A stretch of 64,000 nt of DNA from Rhodococcus sp. P1Y (GTDB lineage: Bacteria > Actinomycetota > Actinomycetes > Mycobacteriales > Mycobacteriaceae), in NCBI RefSeq assembly GCF_003641205.1, contig NZ_CP032762.1, positions 1,302,001-1,366,000 of the forward strand, read 5' to 3'. Below the pieces are notes generated by a model. The model saw only the letters and a list, made by a program, of their open reading frames with translations. It searched no databases and was not told the DNA's origin. Both the position numbers and the translations under genes were made by a program. Of the stretch, positions 1-8,158 are shown in pieces; position 1 is the first letter of the stretch, and every line of letters begins with the position of its first letter.

Positions 1-221
1 CCGGTTTCAGCGGTCACATCACGTTGGAGCTGTCCAATGTGGCCAACCTCCCGATCACGTTGTGGCCGGGAATGAAGATCGGCCAGCTCTGCCTGTTCAG
101 GCTGTCGAGTCCGTCCGAGCATCCGTACGGCAGCGCTGAGGTCGGGTCGAAGTACCAGGGCCAGCGAGGGCCGACTCCGTCCAAGGCGTATCTGAATTTC
201 GTCCAGTCTCCAGTGGACTGA
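1..221 (+). CDS. dcd: dCTP deaminase, C-terminal fragment
   Basis: This is the last ~72 residues of dCTP deaminase. The gene starts before the window, and reading begins at base 3. The segment carries the signature tail of the family: [21 protein letters not shown], then [16 protein letters not shown]. This tail folds over the nucleotide site of the trimer. The enzyme converts dCTP towards dUMP for thymidylate synthesis; actinobacterial members are usually bifunctional deaminase/dUTPases. The call is firm; mono- or bifunctionality cannot be judged from the tail alone. Confidence 0.95.
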   Translation, partial: GFSGHITLELSNVANLPITLWPGMKIGQLCLFRLSSPSEHPYGSAEVGSKYQGQRGPTPSKAYLNFVQSPVD

Positions 222-280
222 TTCACAGCCGCGGCGGTGACGTCCGGCGATTGTTCACTTTCTTCGGGCACTATTGCAGG

Positions 281-1729
281 ATGGCTTCGATACAGACCGA
301 GCGCGAGGACAAGTTCGACGTGGATCCCGGCTTCGGCCTGCCGTCGTCGGACCAGCTGATCCCGAAGGGCGGCTCCGCAGAATCCTCCGAAGTGCAGCTT
401 GTCAGCACGTATTTCGACACCGAGGAGTTGGACCTGCTTCAGCGCGGGATTACGTTGCGCCGCAGGCGCGGTGATGCCGACACCGGATGGCACGCGAAGG
501 TTCCCGCTGCCAAGGCGCGGACCGAGATTCGACTCCCGCTTGGATCGGGTGAGGACGCGACCGTGCCGGAGGAGTTGGTGGACCTGCTCGCGGGCGTGTC
601 CCTCGGAAAGCCGCTTGCGCCGGTTGCCACGTTGACTTCGCTCCGGCGCGTGACAGTCCTGTCCGATCACGACGGTGGTGTGATCGCGGAGGTTGCCGAC
701 GATACGGTCACCGTCGATCTCGCAGGTGCCGACGGTCACGGCTGGCGGGAAGTCGAGGTCGAGCTCGGGCCTGCAGGGTCGGAGTCGGCCTTGAAGCGAA
801 TTGGCAAGACACTGAAGGATGCTGGTGCGCGAAAGAGTGCGCACCCCTCCAAGTTCCACCGCGCGGTTCGGTCCGCGGCCGAGCCGGTTCACACGGGCAC
901 GGCCGGCGTGGTGGCGGACTATCTCGATCGGCAGACCCAGGCGATCTTCGCAGGCGATGTCTACCTTCGGCGCGGGATGGACCCTATTCATTCGACCAGG
1001 GTTGCCATCCGTCGCTATCGCAGCGCGCTCAGAGTATTCGGCGATATGTTCGACGAAGAACCGGCATCGGCTCTGGAGGTCGAATTATCCTGGTATGCAA
1101 ATCTTCTCGGAGAGGTGCGGGACCGTCAGGTCCAGCGGTCGCGGTTCGCCGATTCGCTCGGGGAACTGCCCGATCACTTGGTGCTCGGCCCGGTGGCCGC
1201 ACGGATCGAGAACGATCTCCTCGCCGAGCAACTCAGGTTCCGTCAGGTCGTGACAACCGAGCTCGACGGTGAGCGTTACCGAGCATTGCTGAGCGAACTC
1301 GCGCGGTGGAGCAGAGGGCTTCCACTTGCGCCGGGTGCTTCGAAGATCGACGACGCGGACCTCGTTGCTCTGGCCCGCAAGGCAGGGAAGAAGGCAGGAA
1401 AGCGTGTGGCCACCGCCGTCCGGACAGGTGAGGACGAGACGCTGCACCGGGCGCGCAAGGCCGGAAAGCGCGCGAGATACGCGGCGGAATTGGTACGGCC
1501 CATCGTCGGTAAGAAGGAAGCGCGGGCGGGGATCGACAAGTACAAGAATGTCCAGGAGATCCTCGGGGAACATCAGGACGCCGTCGTAGCCGCGGCCACG
1601 CTGCTCGAACTGGGGCGAATTGCTGGTGTGACGCCGGGAGAGAACGGCTTCACGTTCGGACTCCTCTACGCCCAGGAAGTACACGCAGCTGCGGCTGCGC
1701 GAGCGGCGATAAAAGCTTTCGAGATCTGA
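281..1729 (+). CDS. CYTH and CHAD domain protein
   Basis: A 482-residue cytosolic protein with an N-terminal CYTH domain (about residues 3-200) and a C-terminal CHAD domain (about 215-480). The CYTH start has the metal/triphosphate-binding EREDK (ExExK) motif; strands rich in acidic and basic residues follow. The CHAD part is helical with regularly spaced Arg/Lys/His (RVAIRRYRSALR, HRARKAGKRARYAAE), the pattern that binds polyphosphate. In such fusions CYTH binds or hydrolyses triphosphates and CHAD targets polyphosphate; here that is inferred from family. ATG at 281 is preferred over an upstream TTG at 251 because EREDK should lie near the N-terminus. It follows dcd in the same direction by 59 bases. 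Confidence 0.9.
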   Translation: MASIQTEREDKFDVDPGFGLPSSDQLIPKGGSAESSEVQLVSTYFDTEELDLLQRGITLRRRRGDADTGWHAKVPAAKARTEIRLPLGSGEDATVPEELVDLLAGVSLGKPLAPVATLTSLRRVTVLSDHDGGVIAEVADDTVTVDLAGADGHGWREVEVELGPAGSESALKRIGKTLKDAGARKSAHPSKFHRAVRSAAEPVHTGTAGVVADYLDRQTQAIFAGDVYLRRGMDPIHSTRVAIRRYRSALRVFGDMFDEEPASALEVELSWYANLLGEVRDRQVQRSRFADSLGELPDHLVLGPVAARIENDLLAEQLRFRQVVTTELDGERYRALLSELARWSRGLPLAPGASKIDDADLVALARKAGKKAGKRVATAVRTGEDETLHRARKAGKRARYAAELVRPIVGKKEARAGIDKYKNVQEILGEHQDAVVAAATLLELGRIAGVTPGENGFTFGLLYAQEVHAAAAARAAIKAFEI

Positions 1730-1832
1730 TTGCGCGCAGAATTCGATATCCGAGTACTCTGATCGCCGACCAAACCGACTGTTCGCCCAATTCGGATCGT
1801 CGGTACACGATCGGCGGGGGAGTGCGAGCGGC

Positions 1833-2822
1833 GTGCGTATTGCTCTTGGCGTACATGTCAGCACGTACGAGGTGACTGCCTCTCTCGTCGACACAGCGTT
1901 CCCCGAGCTGGGTCCCATCGCTTCGAGATCCGTGGCCGTTGCCGCGGCGCCCGGAGGCATCGGTGGTGCCGTTTCCATAGCACTCGGATTCATGCGCGTG
2001 CAGGCGATGCAGCACGACCTGACGGTCGTCGGCAGTGTAGTCGTGTGCGAGAACGCGTTGCAGCGTGAAGTCGTCGCCGACGGCTTGGAGGACTCCGAGA
2101 CGGACCCGCCTCCAGTGATCGACATCTTCGACCACCGGATGTCCGACGCGTTCACCCCCGATATCGGAGCGGCGATGTTGGTCGGGGAACTGGAACCCAA
2201 GGCTGCGTCCACTGGCCGTGTCTCCGATCGTCACCGAGGCATGTGGCCGGTAGCTGCCGTCGGGGCGTGCGTTCTCGCTGCGCTGGGCGGGGTCACCGCA
2301 TGGGCCATGACCTCGCAACCTTCGACTGCGAGCGAAGCCCCGCCGTCGCAGATGGTGTACCCGACAGCGGGTGCTGCATCTGCGACGACGACAGCTGGGG
2401 CGATCCCAGTCGGTGCAGTGGCGACCACCACCCCCGCGGCTCCGGATGCACCGGGACCGGAGATCGTTCCCGGGGCAGCCGTGCAAGAGGCACCCGGCGT
2501 GGTCGCGATCGTGCCTGCGCCCGAAGTCTTGCCCGAGCCGGATCCCGCCGCAGGCTCGAACGGCGGGGATGCAGTGCAGCCGACACCCACCACGACCAGC
2601 AGGACTACCTCGCCGTCTGCCCCGGGCGGTGGCGGTGGCGGTGGCGTCGAGCCCACTACGACCAACCCGAGCGACACCGAGACGACGACCACTGCACCGA
2701 CCACAACGACCACCACGACGACCATCGAGTCGGAAGCCCCGGCTGGCGGCAGCGAGGGTGACAGCGGCAACCAGGGTGACAGCGGCAACCAGGGCGACAG
2801 CGGCAACACAGGCGACGAGTAG
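1833..2822 (+). CDS. membrane-anchored actin-like-fold protein with Thr/Pro-rich exported tail
   Basis: A 329-residue protein starting GTG. Residues 1-130 begin MRIALGVHVS and resemble the first lobe of the Hsp70/actin-like protein encoded at 3692 (MRTVLGVSVG), but no second lobe or phosphate-2 motif follows. A single membrane helix (about 135-155, MWPVAAVGACVLAALGGV) is followed by about 170 residues of low-complexity Thr/Pro/Ala/Gly, a run of threonines, and a tail of GDSGNQ repeats. The likely topology is a cytosolic N-domain with an exported disordered tail. Function is unknown. The tail looks like a cell-wall-spanning linker. Confidence 0.75.
   Translation: MRIALGVHVSTYEVTASLVDTAFPELGPIASRSVAVAAAPGGIGGAVSIALGFMRVQAMQHDLTVVGSVVVCENALQREVVADGLEDSETDPPPVIDIFDHRMSDAFTPDIGAAMLVGELEPKAASTGRVSDRHRGMWPVAAVGACVLAALGGVTAWAMTSQPSTASEAPPSQMVYPTAGAASATTTAGAIPVGAVATTTPAAPDAPGPEIVPGAAVQEAPGVVAIVPAPEVLPEPDPAAGSNGGDAVQPTPTTTSRTTSPSAPGGGGGGGVEPTTTNPSDTETTTTAPTTTTTTTTIESEAPAGGSEGDSGNQGDSGNQGDSGNTGDE
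2757..2816 (+). repeat. 18-bp tandem repeat encoding GDSGNQ
   Basis: Three near-identical 18-base units (GGTGACAGCGGCAACCAG type) at the 3' end of the preceding gene encode GDSGNQ, GDSGNQ and GDSGNT. Such a repeat can change copy number by slippage without shifting the frame. Confidence 0.85.
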
Positions 2823-3160
2823 CGCTGCGAATCTTTCGGCACACGCGTACGTAGGCGCAGAGGGCGAAATTCGATCCGTCGCAAGGGCCGTGATGACACG
2901 ACAATTCGATCATGTGAACCGCGTGTGAATTATCGATCGAGTAGTGAATTGTCACCGAACATCGGTGGCAGGGTGTTCGACTATCGGGCTACGATTTAAA
3001 GACATGATCCTCTGCGGCGAACGGACTCGGCTATCCGCCGAGATTCGGCCGCGCGTGTGTTGTATGCGCTGTTCGTAATTCGGCATCGCTGTGCATTGCG
3101 CATTCTCGAAGTTGTTGTTACCGACGCACATTCAGGTCTCACGGATTGTAGGTAAGTTGG
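2823..3160. other. 338-base intergenic region, no gene seen
   Basis: The stretch between the threonine-rich protein and the ANTAR gene is more AT-rich than its surroundings and holds no convincing reading frame. Several GTGAA/TTCAC words and a short TCGGC-N5-GCCGA hairpin are present, but nothing that can be named. It presumably carries the promoter of the ANTAR gene. Confidence 0.5.
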
Positions 3161-3445
3161 ATGGACAATTCTCGCACGAGTATCGATTGGGCGGTCGGAG
3201 TTCTCATCGCTCTTCGTGGCTATTCTCCGGAAGAAGCATTCGCGGAATTGGTTTCGCACAGTCGTGCTTTCGATGTCAGTCTGCTGCAGTCAGCACGATC
3301 GCTCGTCGCTGCTGCGCGTGATGCCGCGAGTGAGACTGGGGCGGCCCCGGTGGTCGGGCCCCGCGGTGGTGGTTCGTCGACACGCGAGTGGGGCGAAGTG
3401 GTCGCCGATCGGCGCCCGATGGACGGTATCGAGAACGTCGCCTGA
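3161..3445 (+). CDS. small stand-alone ANTAR domain protein
   Basis: A 94-residue protein. Residues 7-52 (IDWAVGVLIALRGYSPEEAF followed by a second amphipathic helix and LVAAA) match the three-helix ANTAR RNA-binding fold: a helix with the AxGVLM-type core, then the SxxEAF turn. ANTAR proteins act as antiterminators that hold open paired hairpins in leader RNA. This one has no GAF, receiver or kinase domain, so it lacks an obvious sensor. The C-terminal 40 residues are Gly/Arg/Ser-rich and probably disordered. It sits between two Hsp70/actin-like genes with the same orientation. Confidence 0.7.
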   Translation: MDNSRTSIDWAVGVLIALRGYSPEEAFAELVSHSRAFDVSLLQSARSLVAAARDAASETGAAPVVGPRGGGSSTREWGEVVADRRPMDGIENVA

Positions 3446-3691
3446 CGCGTCGGTGTGTCAGAAAGAAATCAGTCGCTTGTCTTCGTTCACAAATTCATGA
3501 CATACAGGCGTGTGTCGCCGTTCTCGCCTGTTGACGGCCACCGCCACGTGCCGCCAGTCGTTGCTGTCTTCCTCGATTTTCAGAAAACAAACTCCGAGAC
3601 CGATAATCCTCTCAAAGACCTACCCGTAGACGGATTCGAGGGTTACGATCCTGGTAAGTCGGATCTGAGATACGCAGAAGTCGAGGAACGA

Positions 3692-4648
3692 ATGAGAACG
3701 GTGCTTGGGGTCTCCGTCGGCTCTGCCACGGCGCGTGCGACGGCCCTCGACTTTGCGGACGACTCGGTGTGCTCGGCGAGCGTTGCTCGGTCGTTCGACG
3801 CGTCCGATCAGGTGTCCGCAGCGCTGGAGTTGCTTCGGTCCATGAGTGCGGTTCAGAACGTCGACCCGGCAGATGCGGTGCTCGCTGTGCCGGACGACCC
3901 TGCGGGTCGAGGTCGAAATTCGGCGTATTCGATTCATCGTTCCGAGCGGTTCGGAGTCGTATCCGAGCTCGGCGCACAGTTGCGGTTTCTGCGCGGGTCG
4001 GGCCAGCTGGACGGCCTTCGTACCGTCGCTGTGTGTGACATCGGCGCCTCGGGCACCACGGTCTCCATCGCCGACCCCGTCACGGGGCGCGTCTATTGTT
4101 CGCAACGGACCACCGCGTTCGGCGGCAACGTGTGCGACGAGGCGGTCAGGAACTATCTTCTCTCCACGTACGGAGCTGACGAATTGATCTCGAGCACAGC
4201 GCTCGACAGTGTGACAGTTGCGGTCGGGTATGCGCGCGAGCAGTTGTCGAGTCTGCGGGTCGCCGAAGTACCGGGGCCGTTCGTCGGAGGTCCTGTGCGG
4301 TTGTGGCGCAGTTCTTTCGACGACATCGTCGAGAGGTCCGTGCGATTGGTCGAGGATTGGACGGCCAGTGTCATCGTCGAGGCACCGCACGCGGTGAACG
4401 GTCTGGTCATGGTCGGCGGGTGCGCGCATCTGCCCCTTCTCCGGCGCATGTTCAGGCGCGATCTGCGGTTGCCGGTGCTCGTTCCCTCGATGCCGGAATC
4501 GCTCACCGCACACGGGGCCGCGCTGCTGGCGTCCGACGACGCGAGAAGTCGGTCCAGACGCTCACTCGTCGCAGTCAAGACCATCACGCCTGCGCACGTG
4601 TTCGAAAATTCCTCCTACGAACCCGTTCCGCGGCATCGCTCTGCGTGA
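3692..4648 (+). CDS. Hsp70/actin-like ATPase-fold protein
   Basis: A 318-residue protein. N-terminal strand MRTVLGVSVGSATARATAL resembles the phosphate-1 loop. A phosphate-2-like motif CDIGASGTTVS lies near residues 115-125, and an adenosine-motif-like MVGGCAHLPLLRRMF near 250. Together they match the Hsp70/FtsA/MreB superfamily without an Hsp70 peptide-binding domain. Related proteins in mycolic-acid bacteria are usually annotated only as Hsp70 family. ATG 3692 is chosen because the preceding in-frame sequence is not protein-like. The N-terminal lobe is paralogous to the protein at 1833; the ANTAR gene lies between the two. Confidence 0.75.
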   Translation: MRTVLGVSVGSATARATALDFADDSVCSASVARSFDASDQVSAALELLRSMSAVQNVDPADAVLAVPDDPAGRGRNSAYSIHRSERFGVVSELGAQLRFLRGSGQLDGLRTVAVCDIGASGTTVSIADPVTGRVYCSQRTTAFGGNVCDEAVRNYLLSTYGADELISSTALDSVTVAVGYAREQLSSLRVAEVPGPFVGGPVRLWRSSFDDIVERSVRLVEDWTASVIVEAPHAVNGLVMVGGCAHLPLLRRMFRRDLRLPVLVPSMPESLTAHGAALLASDDARSRSRRSLVAVKTITPAHVFENSSYEPVPRHRSA

Positions 4649-4761
4649 CACTGCGCAGGACCCTGTGGGACGCACGAGAGCCGGTGGTGAGGCGCTATGA
4701 CGTGCCACAAGCTAGGTCCCTCGCGTGTACTGGCAGCGCCGCGCCCGGTAGGTTGCCACGA

Positions 4762-5817
4762 ATGAGTGAGAATGTGACAGCCAGCGAGACCTTCGACCCG
4801 GCGGAGCATGTGCGTGCGATGGTCGGGCGTCACTATCGTGCCGCCGACTACTACGAGGTGGGGCGCGAAAAGGTTCGTGAGTACGCGCGCGCGGTGCAGG
4901 ATTTCAATCCTGTGCACTGGGAGGGTGACGACGCCAAGGCTCTGGGTTACGCCAACGTTGTCGCGCCGTTGACCTTCATGTCGCTGGTGGGGACCCTTGC
5001 GCAGAAGCGGCTGCTGCAGAAGATCGCCGTCGGATTCGATCTCAGTCAGATGCTGCAGACCGATCAAATTCTCCAGTACCACCAGCCCATCGTCGCAGGT
5101 GACCATCTCTACTGCGATGTCTCGCTCGACTCCTACAAGGAGGTCATGGGCAAGGACATGATGGTCACCAAGAACATCGTCTCCAACCAGCGCAACGAAC
5201 TGGTTCAGACGACGTACACGACGCTCCTCATCGGTCGCGAGGGCGACGTGGACAAGGGCATCGTCGAAGCCGCCGAGAACCTGGTCATGCAGGGTGCCAC
5301 GTCGTTGGCCGCGCGCGCAGGCGCCGCCGATCACGACGAGGAGGAGCAGGTCGAGCATCCACCGTTGGTCGTCGTGGACAACCAGTCTTCCGCTTCTGTG
5401 ACGTTCGAGAGCGTCGCCGTCGGAGACCTACTGCCCAGCAAGACATTCCGTCTCACCCGCGGGGACCTCGTCAACTACGCAGGCGTGGCGGGCGACGCCA
5501 ACCCCATTCACTGGAGTGAGCAGTTCGCCAAGCTGATCGACCTGGACAACGTCCTCGCGCACGGAATGCTGACCATGGGCCTCGGCGGGGGGTACGTCAC
5601 GGAGTGGCTCGGCGATCCCGGTGCCGTCAAGGACTACACCGTCCGCTTCACCGCACCCATTCCCGTCGATGGTCACCGTGCCGCGGAGATCAAGTTCGAC
5701 GGCAAGATCAAGTCGCTCGACGCCGAGACCCGCACCGCAGTCGTCGCGCTCAACGCAACGTTCGAGGGCAAGAGAATCTTCGGTCACCGTGCCACCGCGA
5801 CGGTCCAGTTGGCCTGA
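4762..5817 (+). CDS. fused MaoC-type (3R)-hydroxyacyl dehydratase
   Basis: A 351-residue protein with two hot-dog modules. The N-terminal module (residues 12-170) begins with a degenerate hydratase segment VREYARAVQDFNPVHW. The C-terminal module (205-350) has the catalytic hydratase-2 motif YAGVAGDANPIHWSEQFA followed by LAHGMLTMGLGGG, with the Asp/His dyad visible. This is the arrangement of mycobacterial HadA and HadB (FAS-II dehydratase subunits) joined into one chain, or of a peroxisomal-type hydratase 2. The likely role is dehydration of 3-hydroxyacyl chains in mycolate or fatty-acid elongation, inferred from the family. A weak ATG at 4762 begins MSENVTASETF. Confidence 0.85.
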   Translation: MSENVTASETFDPAEHVRAMVGRHYRAADYYEVGREKVREYARAVQDFNPVHWEGDDAKALGYANVVAPLTFMSLVGTLAQKRLLQKIAVGFDLSQMLQTDQILQYHQPIVAGDHLYCDVSLDSYKEVMGKDMMVTKNIVSNQRNELVQTTYTTLLIGREGDVDKGIVEAAENLVMQGATSLAARAGAADHDEEEQVEHPPLVVVDNQSSASVTFESVAVGDLLPSKTFRLTRGDLVNYAGVAGDANPIHWSEQFAKLIDLDNVLAHGMLTMGLGGGYVTEWLGDPGAVKDYTVRFTAPIPVDGHRAAEIKFDGKIKSLDAETRTAVVALNATFEGKRIFGHRATATVQLA

Positions 5818-5825
5818 CCCATCAT

Positions 5826-5878
5826 CGCTTGAATGGTCCACCCATACGAATAGCTGGTGTGGGTGGCTCATTCAAGCG
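5826..5878. terminator. bidirectional hairpin between convergent genes
   Basis: A 19-base arm (CGCTTGAATGGTCCACCCA) pairs with its near-exact complement at 5860-5878 with two mismatches, leaving a 15-base loop. It lies in the gap where the dehydratase gene and the exported-protein gene meet tail to tail, so it can end transcription from both. Confidence 0.7.
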
Positions 5879-5927
5879 TGAATGTGGGCCCTTCGTGGTG
5901 GGAAAGTGCACCGGCCACCGGATGCGT

Positions 5928-6797
5928 TCAGGAGAATGCGCGACGGATGTCCTCCGACGCGGTCATCGGTGCGAAACCGTCGACGATCACCTTCCGGCAT
6001 CCATCCAACTCGATCAGAACCGTTCGAGCGTCGACCTCGAACTGGGCACGACCGATCGCGACCGCCGATGCTGTATCCGTGCAGGGTTCGGACCTTGCCA
6101 GACTGTCGACCTGTACTTCGTTCCCGACGCTTCCGTCGAAGCGAGGACCTGTCGGCTCGAATGCGAAGCGGCAGAAGCCGTATGCGGAAAAGCTGGATTC
6201 GACTGGAGCGGTCCCTTCGAATGGAGGATCGAATGCCGTCGTGCATCCGCTCACCTGCTCGACCTGCTGCAAATCCAATTGGACGGGATGCGGCGTCGTC
6301 GATACCTCGTTCAGTTTCTTCACTTCCGCCAGCCCGCCGATCATGGACATGCCGCAATCGTCCACTGGATAACCGGGCCGGACTGCTCGGCCACCGTCGT
6401 CGAGTAGCCACATCTCGTCGACCGCGACGGCGCTGTACGACGCCATGCAGTACTTCGTCAGCCACCCCTTCTTCTCGGATGGTCTGTTCAGCGAACGTAG
6501 AACCGCGCCGAAGTCGCCTTCCCATCGTCGCTCCACGTATTCCGCGGTGAGCGAGCCCGACACGTCACCGTAATAGGGGTCGCACGTGATCGCGGCCACC
6601 GGCCTGAAGTCTTCGGGCACCTTCCCGTTGCCACTGAAGACGCCGGGCGCCGGTCCCACCGGATACGGCGGCTGACAGCGAAACTCCGATGCATCACCGA
6701 CATAGGCGTCCGGTCGCGCCGGGCCCGGTCCGAAGAAGTTCCACCCGACGACTGCGAGGACGGCGACAACCGCGAGGATGAGCAACCGCCGGAGCAT
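5928..6797 (-). CDS. exported eight-cysteine protein, family member A
   Basis: A 289-residue protein of unknown function. A single N-terminal hydrophobic segment (MLRRLLILAVVAVLAVVGW) should export and anchor it. The outer domain has eight cysteines in the contexts FRC, ITCD, KYC, DDCG, SGC, GFCRF, EPCTD and DGCR. Key blocks are YVERRWEGDF, DEMWLLDDGG and VLIELDGCRK. The same cysteine order and blocks recur in proteins encoded at 32582-33523 and 38359-39285, so it is a window-local paralog family, probably with four disulfides. ATG 6797 or GTG 6800 could be the start. It is divergent from the TspO-like gene by about 50 bases. Confidence 0.75.
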   Translation of the reverse strand: MLRRLLILAVVAVLAVVGWNFFGPGPARPDAYVGDASEFRCQPPYPVGPAPGVFSGNGKVPEDFRPVAAITCDPYYGDVSGSLTAEYVERRWEGDFGAVLRSLNRPSEKKGWLTKYCMASYSAVAVDEMWLLDDGGRAVRPGYPVDDCGMSMIGGLAEVKKLNEVSTTPHPVQLDLQQVEQVSGCTTAFDPPFEGTAPVESSFSAYGFCRFAFEPTGPRFDGSVGNEVQVDSLARSEPCTDTASAVAIGRAQFEVDARTVLIELDGCRKVIVDGFAPMTASEDIRRAFS

Positions 6798-6847
6798 CAC
6801 CCAACCGTAGTCGTTTGTGACCGTCCGAAATGGGCATTCCGTGCGGC

Positions 6848-7594
6848 ATGAAGGTCGGGATTCTGATCAGCGCAGTTGTGGCGATCGTGGGTTCGTTTGT
6901 CGGGTCCGGCGCGTGGGTGGGGACGCCCATCGCCGAAGCAGCGGGCGGGGCCCTCAGTGCGACGTCGACGTTGGTGGCGCCGGCTGGGCCTGCATTTTCG
7001 GTGTGGTCGATCATCTACGTGGGGTTTCTCGCCTACGCCGTCTGGCAGTTCTTCGCTGGACCCAGACAGATCCCGCTGCGGAAACCGATCGCGATCTCCA
7101 TGCTCCTCAACGCTGCGTGGATTCTCGCCATCCAGGTCGGCCTTCTGTGGCTCAGCGTTCCGATCATCGTCGTTCTGCTGGCGGTCCTCGTGCGGGTGTT
7201 CGTGCTGACGCAGGCCGATGCGCCCGAGAACACGCTCGACGCCGTCGCCACCGACGGCACGATGGGGTTGTATCTCGGCTGGGTGTGCGTTGCGACGATC
7301 GCCAACGTGACGGCGTGGCTCGTCGACATCGGTCTCACCGCGGGCGCCACGTTCTGGGCTGTCGCCGTGCTGGTGGTCGCCGCAGGCGTGGGCGTCGGCC
7401 TCGCTTGGTTTTCAGGCGGCGCGGTCGCCCCGGCCCTCGGCATCGTGTGGGGTCTGATGTGGATTGCTCAGGGGCGCTTGGCAGGTGAGCTCGACAACGC
7501 AACGGTCGGCTGGACCGCCGTTGCCGCATCCTTGGTCGTCGGTGTCTACACCGCTGTGATCAGAGCTCCGCAGCGTCGGGCGGTGTCTGTGTAG
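6848..7594 (+). CDS. TspO/MBR-like tryptophan-rich membrane protein
   Basis: A 248-residue integral membrane protein with about seven hydrophobic segments. The block GPAFSVWSIIYVGFLAYAVW and conserved tryptophans (NAAWIL, YLGWV, VWGLMWIAQG) resemble the tryptophan-rich sensory protein/TspO family, although it is longer than the classic five-helix TspO of about 160 residues. TspO proteins bind porphyrins or related ligands; no such role can be claimed here. Met 6848 starts directly at the first helix; an upstream ATG at 6830 would add six residues. Neither has a strong ribosome site. Confidence 0.55.
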   Translation: MKVGILISAVVAIVGSFVGSGAWVGTPIAEAAGGALSATSTLVAPAGPAFSVWSIIYVGFLAYAVWQFFAGPRQIPLRKPIAISMLLNAAWILAIQVGLLWLSVPIIVVLLAVLVRVFVLTQADAPENTLDAVATDGTMGLYLGWVCVATIANVTAWLVDIGLTAGATFWAVAVLVVAAGVGVGLAWFSGGAVAPALGIVWGLMWIAQGRLAGELDNATVGWTAVAASLVVGVYTAVIRAPQRRAVSV

Positions 7595-7678
7595 AGTCCC
7601 AACGTGTGTGCTCGATCCCGATGTGCGCGTCGACGTGACGCGGCTGCCCGACCGAACTGCGATCATTCTTTCGGTGAG

Positions 7679-8158
7679 ATGACCGAAGTCGATGTCAGGC
7701 GAGCTCACCCATACGAGGCGGACGCGTCGAAGATTATTCGTTCGTACTTGGAGGACATCGTTTCCCGATGGCATGGGAGGCCCGCTACCGCAGAGGAAGT
7801 CGACGAAGCGCTCGAAGACGAACCGGCAACCGATCTGTCCGAACCGGACGGGTACCTAGCGATCGCGTATGTCTCCGACGTGCCTGCCGGTGTTGGTGGG
7901 GTTCGGTTCCTGGAGAATGGGATTGCCGAACTAACCAAGGTGTTCACCGTGCGCGATCGCCGCGGAAATGGCGTCGGATCGATCGTGCTCGACCACCTCG
8001 AGCAAGTAGCTCGCGACGCAGGGTGCTCGTCGATTCGGCTGGATACTCGCTCCGACCTCCACGAGGCATGCCGAATGTACGAAAAACGTGGATATCTCCG
8101 CGTCGCGGCGTTCAGTGACGTCGTGTACTCGGACCGGTGGTACCGGTGGGACCTGTGA
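7679..8158 (+). CDS. GNAT family N-acetyltransferase
   Basis: A 159-residue single GNAT domain. The acetyl-CoA pyrophosphate loop is visible as VRDRRGNGVGSIVLDHLEQVA (R-x-x-G-x-G variant), preceded by strand 4 (IAELTKVFTV) and followed by SIRLDTRSDLHEACRMYEKRGY, the usual helix leading to the C-terminal strand. Substrate is unknown. Start ATG 7679 is chosen because upstream residues are not protein-like. The stop codon overlaps the GTG start of the epimerase gene, so the two are probably translationally coupled. Confidence 0.85.
   Translation: MTEVDVRRAHPYEADASKIIRSYLEDIVSRWHGRPATAEEVDEALEDEPATDLSEPDGYLAIAYVSDVPAGVGGVRFLENGIAELTKVFTVRDRRGNGVGSIVLDHLEQVARDAGCSSIRLDTRSDLHEACRMYEKRGYLRVAAFSDVVYSDRWYRWDL

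Noticed and set aside
222..280. tRNA gene next to dcd, as found in some actinobacteria
   Set aside because: Only 59 bases are available and no cloverleaf is visible.
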